From positions 1-16,960 of the forward strand of contig DIUC01000069.1 in assembly GCA_002435785.1 (NCBI GenBank): a DNA stretch of 16,960 bases, read 5' to 3'. Shown piece after piece: positions 6,824 to 13,553 of the stretch (position 1 is the first letter of the stretch; every line of letters begins with the position of its first letter). The position numbers and the translations under genes were made by a program. This DNA comes from Saprospiraceae bacterium UBA6168 (GTDB lineage: Bacteria > Bacteroidota > Bacteroidia > Chitinophagales > Saprospiraceae). The notes beneath the pieces were generated by a model that did not search any database, was not told where the DNA came from, and worked only from the letters and a program-made list of their open reading frames with translations.

Positions 6824-7059
6824 CTCACCCCTGCCCCTCTCCTGCGAGGAGAGGGGTGGAGGGAGTGGGTGTTTTAGTTGTTTTTGAGGCCACAATCTCC
6901 CCTCTCCTCAAAGGAGAGGGATCGGGGGTGACGTTTTGAGTTGTTTTTCGCCTCACCCCTGCTCTCCTGCGAGGAGAGGGGTGGATGCAAAGGTTGTTTT
7001 TAGTTGTTTTTGAGGCCACAATCTCCCCTCTCCTCAAAGGAGAGGGGTCGGGGGTGAGG
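6824..7059. repeat. Cluster of GGAGAGGGG hairpin repeats (two ~128-bp units)
   Basis: Four hairpins occur in order. CCCCTCTCCT/AGGAGAGGGG lies at 6834-6856 with loop GCG, and a 9-bp stem version at 6900-6920 with loop CAA. A degenerate 7-bp version lies at 6962-6978 with loop GCG, and a full 10-bp version at 7025-7047 with loop CAA. They form two direct units, each a GCG-loop hairpin, a spacer containing TTAGTTGTTTTTGAGGCCAC, and a CAA-loop hairpin. The outer edges read CCTCACCCC and GGGGGTGAGG, so the block is itself an inverted repeat. This resembles the REP/MITE-like GAGAGGGG repeats common in many Bacteroidota genomes. The block fills the gap between ubiX and the pseudouridine synthase gene and overlaps the ubiX 3' end. 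Confidence 0.85.
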
Positions 7060-7612
7060 TTCCCCACCTGAAAGTCTCCAACTCAAAACCCGCCAAGTCC
7101 AGCACCCTATCCACCAAGGTTGCAGCCACTGCCTCCATGTTCAATGGGCCGCTGTAAAACGATGGAATAGCTGGGCAAATAATCCCACCTGCCTCGGTGA
7201 TGGTCACCATGTTGCGCAGGTGAATAAGGCTGAAGGGCGTTTCCCTTGGCACCAAAATCAGGCGGCGGCGTTCTTTCAAAACAACGTCCGCAGCACGGGT
7301 GAGCAAGTCGTCGGAGATGCCCGCTGCGATGCGCCCCATCGTGCCCATCGAGCAGGGACAAACGACCATGGTGTCGTATTTGGCCGAGCCGGATGCGAAC
7401 GGGGCGGCAAAATTATCCTTTTCATAGACATCGAACGGATAATATCGGTAGCTTTCGTTGCCCAGCTCCAATTGCCAGTTGAGGCGGGCGTTTTTGCTCA
7501 TCACCACGCCCACGGCTGCCCATTGTGGCTTTAGCTGCACCAATCGGTCAAAAAGCACTTTGGCATAGATGGAACCACTCGAACCCGCCACGGCTACCAC
7601 GATTTTTTTCAT
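7034..7612 (-). CDS. ubiX: UbiX-type flavin prenyltransferase
   Basis: A 192-aa cytoplasmic enzyme that prenylates FMN to make the prenyl-FMN cofactor of UbiD-type decarboxylases. Recognisable parts are the N-terminal GSSGSIYAK flavin-binding loop, VVCPCSMGTMGRIAAGISDD, LLTRAADVVLKERRRLILV, PRETPFSLIHLRNM, and PAIPSFYSGP near the C-terminus. Length matches the family (about 185-200 aa). The last eight codons (TSPPTPLL) and the TGA stop are encoded by the GGAGAGGGG repeat, so the repeat has replaced or extended the native end; the conserved fold should end before this. No ubiD is in the window. It is divergent from the 7754 thioredoxin-fold gene. Confidence 0.93.
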   Translation of the reverse strand: MKKIVVAVAGSSGSIYAKVLFDRLVQLKPQWAAVGVVMSKNARLNWQLELGNESYRYYPFDVYEKDNFAAPFASGSAKYDTMVVCPCSMGTMGRIAAGISDDLLTRAADVVLKERRRLILVPRETPFSLIHLRNMVTITEAGGIICPAIPSFYSGPLNMEAVAATLVDRVLDLAGFELETFRWGTSPPTPLL

Positions 7613-7726
7613 GAATTTTGATTGAAGTTAAAGATTGTTTAAACAAAAGGGGGGTTGAGGGGTGTTTTGGGGAAATTGGTACTTTCGTTGCAAGTTAGCG
7701 TTGTTCGTTGCTAATGACGACCTTTT

Positions 7727-7734
7727 TACCTTGA
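7727..7734 (+). promoter_or_regulatory. Possible -7 box for the 7754 gene
   Basis: TACCTTGA departs from TAnnTTTG by one base at the third T position and lies 20 bp before the ATG. No convincing -33 element stands at the right distance (a TTG occurs 16-17 bp upstream). Confidence 0.25.
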
Positions 7735-7753
7735 ACACATTAAATTCTCAACA

Positions 7754-8308
7754 ATGAAAAAAGTTTTGTTCGTAGCCCTTGCTGTTGTAACAGTGGGCCT
7801 TATTTATGCCTTTATGCCAAAAAGCGAGATGACCGCCAACAAGTCCTCGCTTGCCGTTGAAGGCGGAATTGCTTGGATGACCTGGGACGAAGCCATCAAG
7901 GCAAATGAGAAAGCTCCCAAGAAAATCTTCATTGACTTTTACACCGACTGGTGCGGCTGGTGCAAGAAAATGGACCAATCCACCTTCATGGACCCCGGCG
8001 TGGTTGAGTACGTGAACAAGAACTTTTACGCCATCAAGTTCAACGCTGAGCAAAAAGAGGACGTGACGTTCCAAGGCACCAAGTTCTCGTGGACAGCGGG
8101 CGGTCGTGGTGGCTTCCACAAATTGGCCTACGACCTCCTCGATGGCCGTCTTGGCTACCCAAGCTATGTCTATTTGACGCCAACCTACGAGCGCATCCTG
8201 ATTTCTCCAGGCTACAAGGACGCTACCATGCTCCAAAAGGAATTGAAGTTCGTGTCGGAAGACCGCTACAATACTACGACTTGGGAGCAGTATAAGAATA
8301 GTAATTGA
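7754..8308 (+). CDS. Exported thioredoxin-fold protein (thioredoxin_7/DsbD-gamma-like)
   Basis: A 184-aa protein with an N-terminal hydrophobic segment (MKKVLFVALAVVTVGLIYAF) acting as a signal or membrane anchor. The thioredoxin-like domain contains IFIDFYTDWCGWCKKMDQ with redox cysteines at 67 and 70. LGYPSYVYLTP carries the cis-proline at about 136. WCGWCKKMD followed by TF is typical of the DsbD C-terminal/thioredoxin_7 group, which reduces periplasmic disulfides. A glycine-rich insert (WTAGGRGGFHKLAYD) lies before the cis-proline strand. It is transcribed alone, divergent from ubiX, and ends at a long hairpin. A role in cytochrome c or copper-site thiol reduction is plausible from the neighbouring ccm genes but is inference. 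Confidence 0.85.
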   Translation: MKKVLFVALAVVTVGLIYAFMPKSEMTANKSSLAVEGGIAWMTWDEAIKANEKAPKKIFIDFYTDWCGWCKKMDQSTFMDPGVVEYVNKNFYAIKFNAEQKEDVTFQGTKFSWTAGGRGGFHKLAYDLLDGRLGYPSYVYLTPTYERILISPGYKDATMLQKELKFVSEDRYNTTTWEQYKNSN

Positions 8309-8399
8309 GGGGTTGAGGGGTTGAGAGTTTGAGGGGGCGTAGGTAGAGTCCCATCAAGCTCTCAAATCCTCAATCTCTCAATCTCTCAAGCTCTCAAAC
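8306..8399. terminator. Long imperfect TTGAG-repeat hairpin between convergent genes
   Basis: The left arm is a run of TTGAGGGG/TTGAGAG units from 8305 and the right arm is the complementary run of CTCAA units ending at 8399. Between them is a short unique loop around 8340-8357. It spans the gap between two convergent genes and contains the stop codons of both. It probably acts as a bidirectional terminator. It belongs to the same hairpin type as those at 12351-12429 and 13031-13155. Confidence 0.6.
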
Positions 8400-8672
8400 A
8401 ATCTCCTCAAATTCCGCACCTGCTTCCGGCAAAAACCTTCCCAGCGCCTCGTTTTTCACCCGGTGCATCCTCGCAAAGTTTTCCATCACTTCCTGCACAA
8501 ACTGCGCATCCACCAACTTATCCACCGTAGTAAAGTCGGTTAGCTCATTGCTTTCCCGGAACTTGAAAGTCTGCTCGTAAAGGCCCGTCTCGAACTTGAC
8601 GGAGAGCTTGTTGTCCATCTTGAAAACCGTGATTTTCAGCGTGGGGTGGTCAATGTGTCCAATTATCCGCAT
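8394..8672 (-). CDS. Conserved hypothetical protein, 92 aa
   Basis: A small soluble protein (MRIIGHIDHPTLKITVFKMD at the start) with alternating beta strands, then a helical C-terminus (DAQFVQEVMENFARMHR). I recall similar short proteins in Bacteroidota but cannot name a function. There is no signal peptide or membrane segment. Its start overlaps the end of the DUF2520 gene by 23 bp, indicating translational coupling and the last position in the ccm-DUF2520 operon. The stop codon falls in the TTGAG hairpin. Confidence 0.75.
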   Translation of the reverse strand: MRIIGHIDHPTLKITVFKMDNKLSVKFETGLYEQTFKFRESNELTDFTTVDKLVDAQFVQEVMENFARMHRVKNEALGRFLPEAGAEFEEIV

Positions 8673-9441
8673 GGGTTCTTTTGATGTGTTTGGTCATTAC
8701 CCGATAAATCTCTTGGAGGTCCCCCCGCCCGTTGAGTTGGGTGAGGTGCCGCTCAACGGTGGAAAAGTCGCCCCGTACGGCAGGGCCAGTCTGCACGAGT
8801 TTGGGTTGGCCGCCGTCTAATTTGGCCACGGTTTCCTGAATCAGCGGCAGCAACATCTCGAACGGCAGCTTCTGTTTCTTCAGGCAACTGTGGCCGATTT
8901 CAAAGAGGTGGTTGGTAAAATTGTTGACAAAGACCGCAGATAGGTGCAGCCAAGCCCGCTGGGCATCGGTTACTTTGTACACATTGGTACTGAGCTTCAG
9001 TGCCAGCAGTTCAAGGAGGTTTAGGTCGGTTTCATCCGCAGCGCTCAGGCAAATCGGCACCTCCGAAAAATCAACTTTCCTTTCCTTTGTAAAAGTTTGC
9101 AGCGGATAAAAAACGCCAGTGCGCACCAAGTCCGGCGCTGCCTCGAACACTTTGGCAGGGGTCGCCCCGGAGGTGTGGACTACCATCTTGTCCACCACGA
9201 TTTCTTCGATTTTCTTCAATACCTCCGCTATGGCACTGTCATGTACGGCGATGATGTAGAGGTCGGCCTTGGCGGTCAGGCCGTAGAGGTCGTCAATTGG
9301 GCGGGCGCCCAATGCTTTCGCCAGTTCGGTGGCTTTTGGCAAGCTGCGGCTGTACACTTGCACGACTTCCTCACCTACTTCCACCAGTTTTGTGCCGAGG
9401 TGGGTAGCCACGTTCCCAGCTCCGATGAGTGCTATTTTCAT
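8650..9441 (-). CDS. Rossmann-fold and DUF2520 domain protein
   Basis: A 263-aa protein with an N-terminal dinucleotide-binding loop IGAGNVATHLG (residues 6-16), the middle stretch VVHTSGATP, GVFYPLQTFTKER, and a helical C-terminal DUF2520 region (AVFVNNFTNHLFEIG). It resembles NADP-dependent reductases of the pyrroline-5-carboxylate reductase/F420-oxidoreductase clan, but its substrate is unknown. The ATG at 9441 (MKIALIGAGN) is preferred; a TTG at 9459 would add six residues and overlap the ccmF stop. The gap to the upstream CcmF gene is 14 bp and the downstream 92-aa gene overlaps it, so it is in the operon. Confidence 0.88.
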   Translation of the reverse strand: MKIALIGAGNVATHLGTKLVEVGEEVVQVYSRSLPKATELAKALGARPIDDLYGLTAKADLYIIAVHDSAIAEVLKKIEEIVVDKMVVHTSGATPAKVFEAAPDLVRTGVFYPLQTFTKERKVDFSEVPICLSAADETDLNLLELLALKLSTNVYKVTDAQRAWLHLSAVFVNNFTNHLFEIGHSCLKKQKLPFEMLLPLIQETVAKLDGGQPKLVQTGPAVRGDFSTVERHLTQLNGRGDLQEIYRVMTKHIKRTHADNWTH

Positions 9442-9455
9442 GGCAAATTGTTTTT

Positions 9456-12332
9456 TCAAATAGCTTCCGACTGCTCCATCGTTGGCTTCGGCGTCACCAA
9501 CCTCGACTCACCCTGCTTCTTCTCCTTGTGCCGCCTGAACATCGCCACCGCAAGCCCCACCATCATCAACGTTGAACCCAACCAGAAGAGGTTGATGCCC
9601 GGAAACACAATGGTTTCCAGCACAATATAGTCCGTGCGGTAAGACTTTTGTGCTATTTCAACCGGGATGGGCTTGCTGCCTGTTTTGCCTTCGGCAATTT
9701 GCAGCTCGAAGCTCTCGGTGGTCGGGTCAATTTTTGTCAAATAAAAATGCAGCCCCAATGAAGGAACCTCTCCCTTTTCCGTGATGATTTCACCGTTTCG
9801 GATAACGAAGATAGGCTCGGCGGTCAGCACTTCTGCAGTATTGGGGTCGGTCACTTCCATGATGGCAGCCACTGCCACGTCGCCTTTCAGCTTGTTGACT
9901 TTTGGGTCTTTGTTTACCCCGGCAAAAGTGATTTTCTTGCCGTTGAGGGTGATGGATTGGCCGTTCTTGAAGATGAACTGCTTGAAGTTCAGGTCCTTGT
10001 CGGCTTCCAAGAAGCGCAGCAGGGCCGATTCGGGCAACCGCACCTTCATCGAAATATCGTTGAGTTGCACGGGCAGCGAACCCCACATCTGTCCCCGCAA
10101 GTAGGCCACTGGTTCTGCAAAAAAAGTGGAGTCCTTTTTCTCAAATGCCAATTTTACGCCAACGGCGAAATCGCCTTCTTCCGCTTGATAGTCGGGATGG
10201 GTAGGCTTGTAGTTGACACCAACCACCGAAACCCTCGTCTCCGCTGCCTTCATCTCCCCCGATTGTGTTTCGATGGAATCAATGACGACAATGGGTTGGC
10301 TGCCAATATCGTAAGGCTTATAGACGAGGTTGCTTTCCTGTTCCTGGGCGGCCTTGTGGCTGGTCTCGGAGGGCGGCATCATCAGGTGGGTGAAGATGTC
10401 CTTGCCGAAATAGCGTTTGGTGGAGGGATTGTACGCCTTGACCTCGGTCACTTTGTTGTCGTAAACCGCTTGCGGGAACACCTTGAACTGCTCCACGACC
10501 TTGCCCGTAGAGTCCAATTTTTCGTAGTTGACGGTGAAGATGCGGAGGTTGCCTTCCAAGGAATCGCTGGTGTAGGTGACTTGGTAGCCGCTCATGTACA
10601 TCGGCATGTTCTTGAAGAGCAGCACGTTCTTTTGGAGCATCTCATAATCGAGGAGGCCGGCTTGCGCAACGGGGTTGGAGGAGATGTGCTGCTTGTTCAG
10701 GCCAGAGGCTATAGTGCCAGCCACCATCAGCCCAAACCCTATATGGGAGAAGGCAGAGCCAGCCAGCTTGAGGTTGCCCCTTGCGAAGCTGAAAATGTAG
10801 TCCACGTTGGCTACTACGGTGAACAACCCAGAGAACATGAGCAGCCAAAACTGCCAATCCCCCAATTTTATCCAAAAGCTGGTAAGCAGCGTTAGCAACA
10901 CAGCTCCCCCAGCCGCTATGGCCGTGTGCTTCGCAAACTTGGCTTTTTGCGAAGCGAAATTGAACTCTTTATACCGCAAAAACTGCGCTCCCCCACTCAA
11001 TAGCCCCATGAATATGGCTATCCAAACCATGTACTTGTTGAAGTGGTCAATCGGGTTGGTGATGGTATAGCCCTTGAACTCCGGCTGAAAAACCTGCGCA
11101 ATCTTGTTGAACACTGGCAGCGAAGTGGACGCCGTGATGATGACCGCAGAAAACAGCAGCACCAACGAGCCAATGAACATCCAAAACTCCTTGGAGGGCA
11201 GGGCTTCCTCTTCTTTTGAAGCGGGCATTTCTTTTCTTCGCAAAAACAGTAGCCAAAGTGCGGCAGCCGTGAAAAAGAACATGAACGCCGTCAACTGCGT
11301 CTCCAATCCAAGCTCTGTGAAGGCATGCACGGAGCTTTCGCCGAGGATGCCGCTGCGAGTCATAAAAGTGGAGTAGAGTATCATGATGAAGGTACTCGTG
11401 TAAAACAAGAGGGTACTCTTAATGGAATAGCCCGTGCTGCGAGCCACGAGGTGCGTATGTATGCCCGCCACCAGCAAAATCCACGGGACGAGCGACATGT
11501 TCTCGACGGGGTCCCAGGCCCAATAGCCACCAAAACTGAGCGCCTCATAAGCCCATGCACCGCCCATCAGGATGCCGATGCCGAGGATGGCTCCGCTGAA
11601 CAGCGCCCAAGGCATGGCGGGCTTCATCCATTCCTTGTACTCTCTCGTCCACAGGCCAGCGATGGCGAAGGCAAACGGCACGACCGTGGAGGCAAAACCG
11701 AGGAAAAGCGTCGGCGGGTGTATGGTCATCCAATAGTTTTGGAGCAGGGGGTTTAAGCCGTTGCCCTGGATGAGCTTCACGTAGTCGGCATTGGCGAAGA
11801 GGGGAAGGTTCATGGTATCACGGAGGAGCAACAGCGGGTTGCTGCCCATTTTCACGGTCTCTGTGAAGTGGATGCCGACAATCATCGTAAAAATAAACGC
11901 CTGTACCATCGAAATGACGGAAAGCACCGGTGCTTCCCATTTCTTTGCCCTAAACAAAAGCACGGCGCCCAGCACCACGTGCCAGAACATCCACAGCAGG
12001 AAACTGCCCTCTTGCCCTTCCCAAAAAGCGGAGAATATGTACTTGAACGGCAGGTCTTCGCTGACGTGCTGCCAGGCGTATTGGTACTCGAACCTGCGGT
12101 TTATCATAGTGGCCAATATGAGCCCAATCACGGCGAACACGCTCACGCCGTGCATGGTGAACGCAAAGCGCCCAATCTTACGCCAGCCCTCATACTCCGG
12201 CAAGTGTCGGCGCTGAGTGGCAAAAAAATAGCCCACCGCACCGAGTAGGCTCATCACGAAACCGAAAACCAGAAAAAAATGGCCAAGCTGCTTGTAGATT
12301 AAGGCTTCGCCAATGTACTTGAGTTCTTCCAT
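9456..12332 (-). CDS. ccmF: Long CcmF/CcsA-family cytochrome c haem lyase
   Basis: A 958-aa polytopic inner-membrane protein that would attach haem to apocytochrome c on the periplasmic side. Key parts are FWEGQEGSFLLW (about 103-114), TIHPPTLFLGF (about 203-213, with a conserved His), and the WWD region GGYWAWDPVENMSLVPW (about 268-284). Conserved histidines follow at about 292-294 (IHTHLV). About a dozen hydrophobic segments precede residue 560. After that comes a soluble periplasmic stretch of about 340 residues and one final membrane helix (INLFWLGSTLMMVGLAVAMF). E. coli CcmF is about 650 aa, so the C-terminal region is an extension, as I recall being common in Bacteroidota. It follows ccmE in the same direction, with a hairpin between them, and would accept haem from CcmE. 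Confidence 0.92.
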   Translation of the reverse strand: MEELKYIGEALIYKQLGHFFLVFGFVMSLLGAVGYFFATQRRHLPEYEGWRKIGRFAFTMHGVSVFAVIGLILATMINRRFEYQYAWQHVSEDLPFKYIFSAFWEGQEGSFLLWMFWHVVLGAVLLFRAKKWEAPVLSVISMVQAFIFTMIVGIHFTETVKMGSNPLLLLRDTMNLPLFANADYVKLIQGNGLNPLLQNYWMTIHPPTLFLGFASTVVPFAFAIAGLWTREYKEWMKPAMPWALFSGAILGIGILMGGAWAYEALSFGGYWAWDPVENMSLVPWILLVAGIHTHLVARSTGYSIKSTLLFYTSTFIMILYSTFMTRSGILGESSVHAFTELGLETQLTAFMFFFTAAALWLLFLRRKEMPASKEEEALPSKEFWMFIGSLVLLFSAVIITASTSLPVFNKIAQVFQPEFKGYTITNPIDHFNKYMVWIAIFMGLLSGGAQFLRYKEFNFASQKAKFAKHTAIAAGGAVLLTLLTSFWIKLGDWQFWLLMFSGLFTVVANVDYIFSFARGNLKLAGSAFSHIGFGLMVAGTIASGLNKQHISSNPVAQAGLLDYEMLQKNVLLFKNMPMYMSGYQVTYTSDSLEGNLRIFTVNYEKLDSTGKVVEQFKVFPQAVYDNKVTEVKAYNPSTKRYFGKDIFTHLMMPPSETSHKAAQEQESNLVYKPYDIGSQPIVVIDSIETQSGEMKAAETRVSVVGVNYKPTHPDYQAEEGDFAVGVKLAFEKKDSTFFAEPVAYLRGQMWGSLPVQLNDISMKVRLPESALLRFLEADKDLNFKQFIFKNGQSITLNGKKITFAGVNKDPKVNKLKGDVAVAAIMEVTDPNTAEVLTAEPIFVIRNGEIITEKGEVPSLGLHFYLTKIDPTTESFELQIAEGKTGSKPIPVEIAQKSYRTDYIVLETIVFPGINLFWLGSTLMMVGLAVAMFRRHKEKKQGESRLVTPKPTMEQSEAI

Positions 12333-12350
12333 GTTGGAGGTTTGGTCAAA

Positions 12351-12429
12351 GTTGAGAAGGGTTGAGGGGAGTTTAGATGGTTGAGTAGTTCCCCTTCAAC
12401 CATCTCAACTACCCTCAACCCTTCTCAAC
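12351..12429. repeat. 34-bp-stem hairpin of GTTGAG units between ccmE and ccmF
   Basis: The arm 12351-12384 pairs with 12396-12429 at 32 of 34 positions, around an 11-nt loop. The left arm contains four GTT(G/T)AG units at 8-10 nt spacing. It lies within the ccmE-ccmF operon. It could attenuate transcription, stabilise the ccmE mRNA 3' end or cut the operon in two. It has the same design as 13053-13122. Confidence 0.9.
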
Positions 12430-12435
12430 CAAACA

Positions 12436-12834
12436 TCAGATGCTTTTCTCAGCTTTGATATACACTTCTTCGTCCTTGTACTTCGATGGGCATTTGAGCA
12501 GCACATCGGAGGCAATGAAATCTTCGCCCTTCATCTTGCCCGTCACCACGATTTGCTCGGACATCTCGAAGTCCTTGGGCTTGGCGGCCAACAACACGAC
12601 CTTGCGCTCTTCGCCCTTATTGTCACGGATGAAAAAGGTAAAGAAGTTGGGGTCTTTGGCAGGTTCGTAGTACATCTCCTTGTCCTTGGCGAGTTGCCCG
12701 GCTATTTTCACTTCTTTTTGCGAAGCGAGCGCCACCGAAAAATCGGAGTAAGTGGTGACTTCCGGCGGGGATTTGATGAGCATAAATGCTGCAGCGACCA
12801 TCATTATCAGTGCAACGATATAAATCTTTTTCAT
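12436..12834 (-). CDS. ccmE: CcmE haem chaperone, CXXXY variant
   Basis: A 132-aa periplasmic haem chaperone anchored by one N-terminal helix (IYIVALIMMVAAAFMLI). The body is the OB-fold of CcmE (VKIAGQLAK, FFTFFIRDN, VVLLAAKPKDF, IVVTGKMKGEDFIASDVLLK). Classical CcmE binds haem covalently through a His in a HxxxY motif. Here the equivalent position is Cys115 in CPSKY (115-119), that is CXXXY. This variant is known from Desulfovibrio and archaea (system I*). It is the first gene of the ccm operon, with a -7 box just upstream. No ccmA, B, C, G or H is in the window. Confidence 0.9.
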   Translation of the reverse strand: MKKIYIVALIMMVAAAFMLIKSPPEVTTYSDFSVALASQKEVKIAGQLAKDKEMYYEPAKDPNFFTFFIRDNKGEERKVVLLAAKPKDFEMSEQIVVTGKMKGEDFIASDVLLKCPSKYKDEEVYIKAEKSI

Positions 12835-12851
12835 GGCAAATGAATTTTGTG

Positions 12852-12859
12852 CAAATGTA
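12852..12859 (-). promoter_or_regulatory. Likely -7 box for ccmE
   Basis: On the minus strand this reads TACATTTG, a full match to the Bacteroidota TAnnTTTG box, 17 bp ahead of the ccmE ATG. A clear -33 TTTG is not seen at the expected distance, so the call rests on the -7 box and its position. Confidence 0.4.
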
Positions 12860-12893
12860 GCAAGCTTGGCCTTCTCTTCCTATTCATCCGTGT

Positions 12894-12920
12894 CAAACAA
12901 CTGTCAAGGGATGTTGTTTG
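12894..12920. promoter_or_regulatory. Inverted repeat in the ccmE/DUF4870 divergent region
   Basis: CAAACAAC (12894-12901) and GTTGTTTG (12913-12920) are perfect 8-bp arms around an 11-nt spacer. They lie about 60-85 bp upstream of ccmE and could be an operator. The rest of the 336-bp gap 12835-13170 holds the ccmE -7 box and the large palindrome at 13031-13155. A 62-codon open frame there (12847-13035) has no coding character. Confidence 0.3.
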
Positions 12921-13030
12921 TCGAAAATCACGGACATTCGGCCAAGATGTTTGGAGTTGGATAAATTTCCCGGCTCTTTCGTCCAATAAATATCAACGCC
13001 ATGCCGGACAGGGCTGGAGTTTTTTCACTA

Positions 13031-13155
13031 AGTAACGTGTAAAAGATAACTTGTTTAGAAGGTTTAGAGAAGTTTAGCAGGTTTAGCTTTAAACCTGCTA
13101 AACTTCTCTAAACCTTCTAAACCAAAACTTCACAACTTATCTTTTAAACGTTACT
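13031..13155. repeat. 125-bp bipartite palindrome (GTTTAG hairpin inside imperfect terminal arms)
   Basis: The inner perfect 33-bp stem pairs 13053-13085 with 13090-13122 around a 4-nt GCTT loop and is built from four GTTTAG units. The outer arms 13031-13049 and 13137-13155 match at 18 of 19 positions (AGTAACGT/ACGTTACT ends). The right side carries 14 extra bases between inner and outer arms. It lies between divergent ccmE and the DUF4870 gene, ending 15 bp before the latter's ATG, so its hairpin would be in or next to the 5' leader. The outer arms look like terminal inverted repeats of a small mobile palindrome. Confidence 0.88.
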
Positions 13156-13170
13156 AATCAATTTTAAAAC

Positions 13171-13527
13171 ATGGAAACGCTGGACCATTTCGAAGAAGAC
13201 TACCTACCATCCTCCGATGAAAAAACGATGGCGCTGTTGTCGCACATCCTGCCCATTGTAGCAGGGTTCGTGGCACCCCTCGTTATCTACATCATCAAGC
13301 GGGAGGAATCCCCCTACGTCCGAAAACACGCCGCCGAATCGCTGAACTTCCAGATTTCATTGGCCATCTATGCCGTGGTGTGCATCCCGCTGATATTCGT
13401 TATCGTCGGCATATTCCTGCTGATGGCATTGGGCCTCATGGCGTTCATTTTCGCCATCATCGCCACGGTGAAGGCGAGTGAAGGGGATTTCTTCAAATAC
13501 CCGCTCACGATTCAGTTTGTGAAGTAA
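13171..13527 (+). CDS. DUF4870 membrane protein
   Basis: A 118-aa inner-membrane protein. A short acidic cytoplasmic N-terminus leads to a first helix (LLSHILPIVAGFVAPLVIYI), the conserved loop KREESPYVRKHAAESLNFQ, and a long hydrophobic region (SLAIYAVVCIPLIFVIVG and on) forming probably two helices. The SPYVRKHAAESLNFQIS block is the hallmark of DUF4870 (Tic20-like). Its biochemical role is not established. It stands alone on the plus strand, and a large palindrome fills its upstream region. Confidence 0.88.
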   Translation: METLDHFEEDYLPSSDEKTMALLSHILPIVAGFVAPLVIYIIKREESPYVRKHAAESLNFQISLAIYAVVCIPLIFVIVGIFLLMALGLMAFIFAIIATVKASEGDFFKYPLTIQFVK

Positions 13528-13553
13528 GGAACGTGTGCGATAGAAGGCTGGAT

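Noticed and set aside
6812..6895. 28-residue N-terminal extension of the pseudouridine synthase
   Set aside because: It is a translation of the GGAGAGGGG repeat, and the family domain starts at the ATG at 6811.
10928..10955. Inverted repeat GCTTCGCAAA/TTTGCGAAGC inside ccmF as a terminator or operator
   Set aside because: It lies within a conserved coding region and has no T-run. It is reported only as part of the over-represented 10-mer.
12847..13035. 62-codon plus-strand open frame between ccmE and DUF4870
   Set aside because: No domain, no start signal, and it overlaps the ccmE -7 box and inverted repeat.
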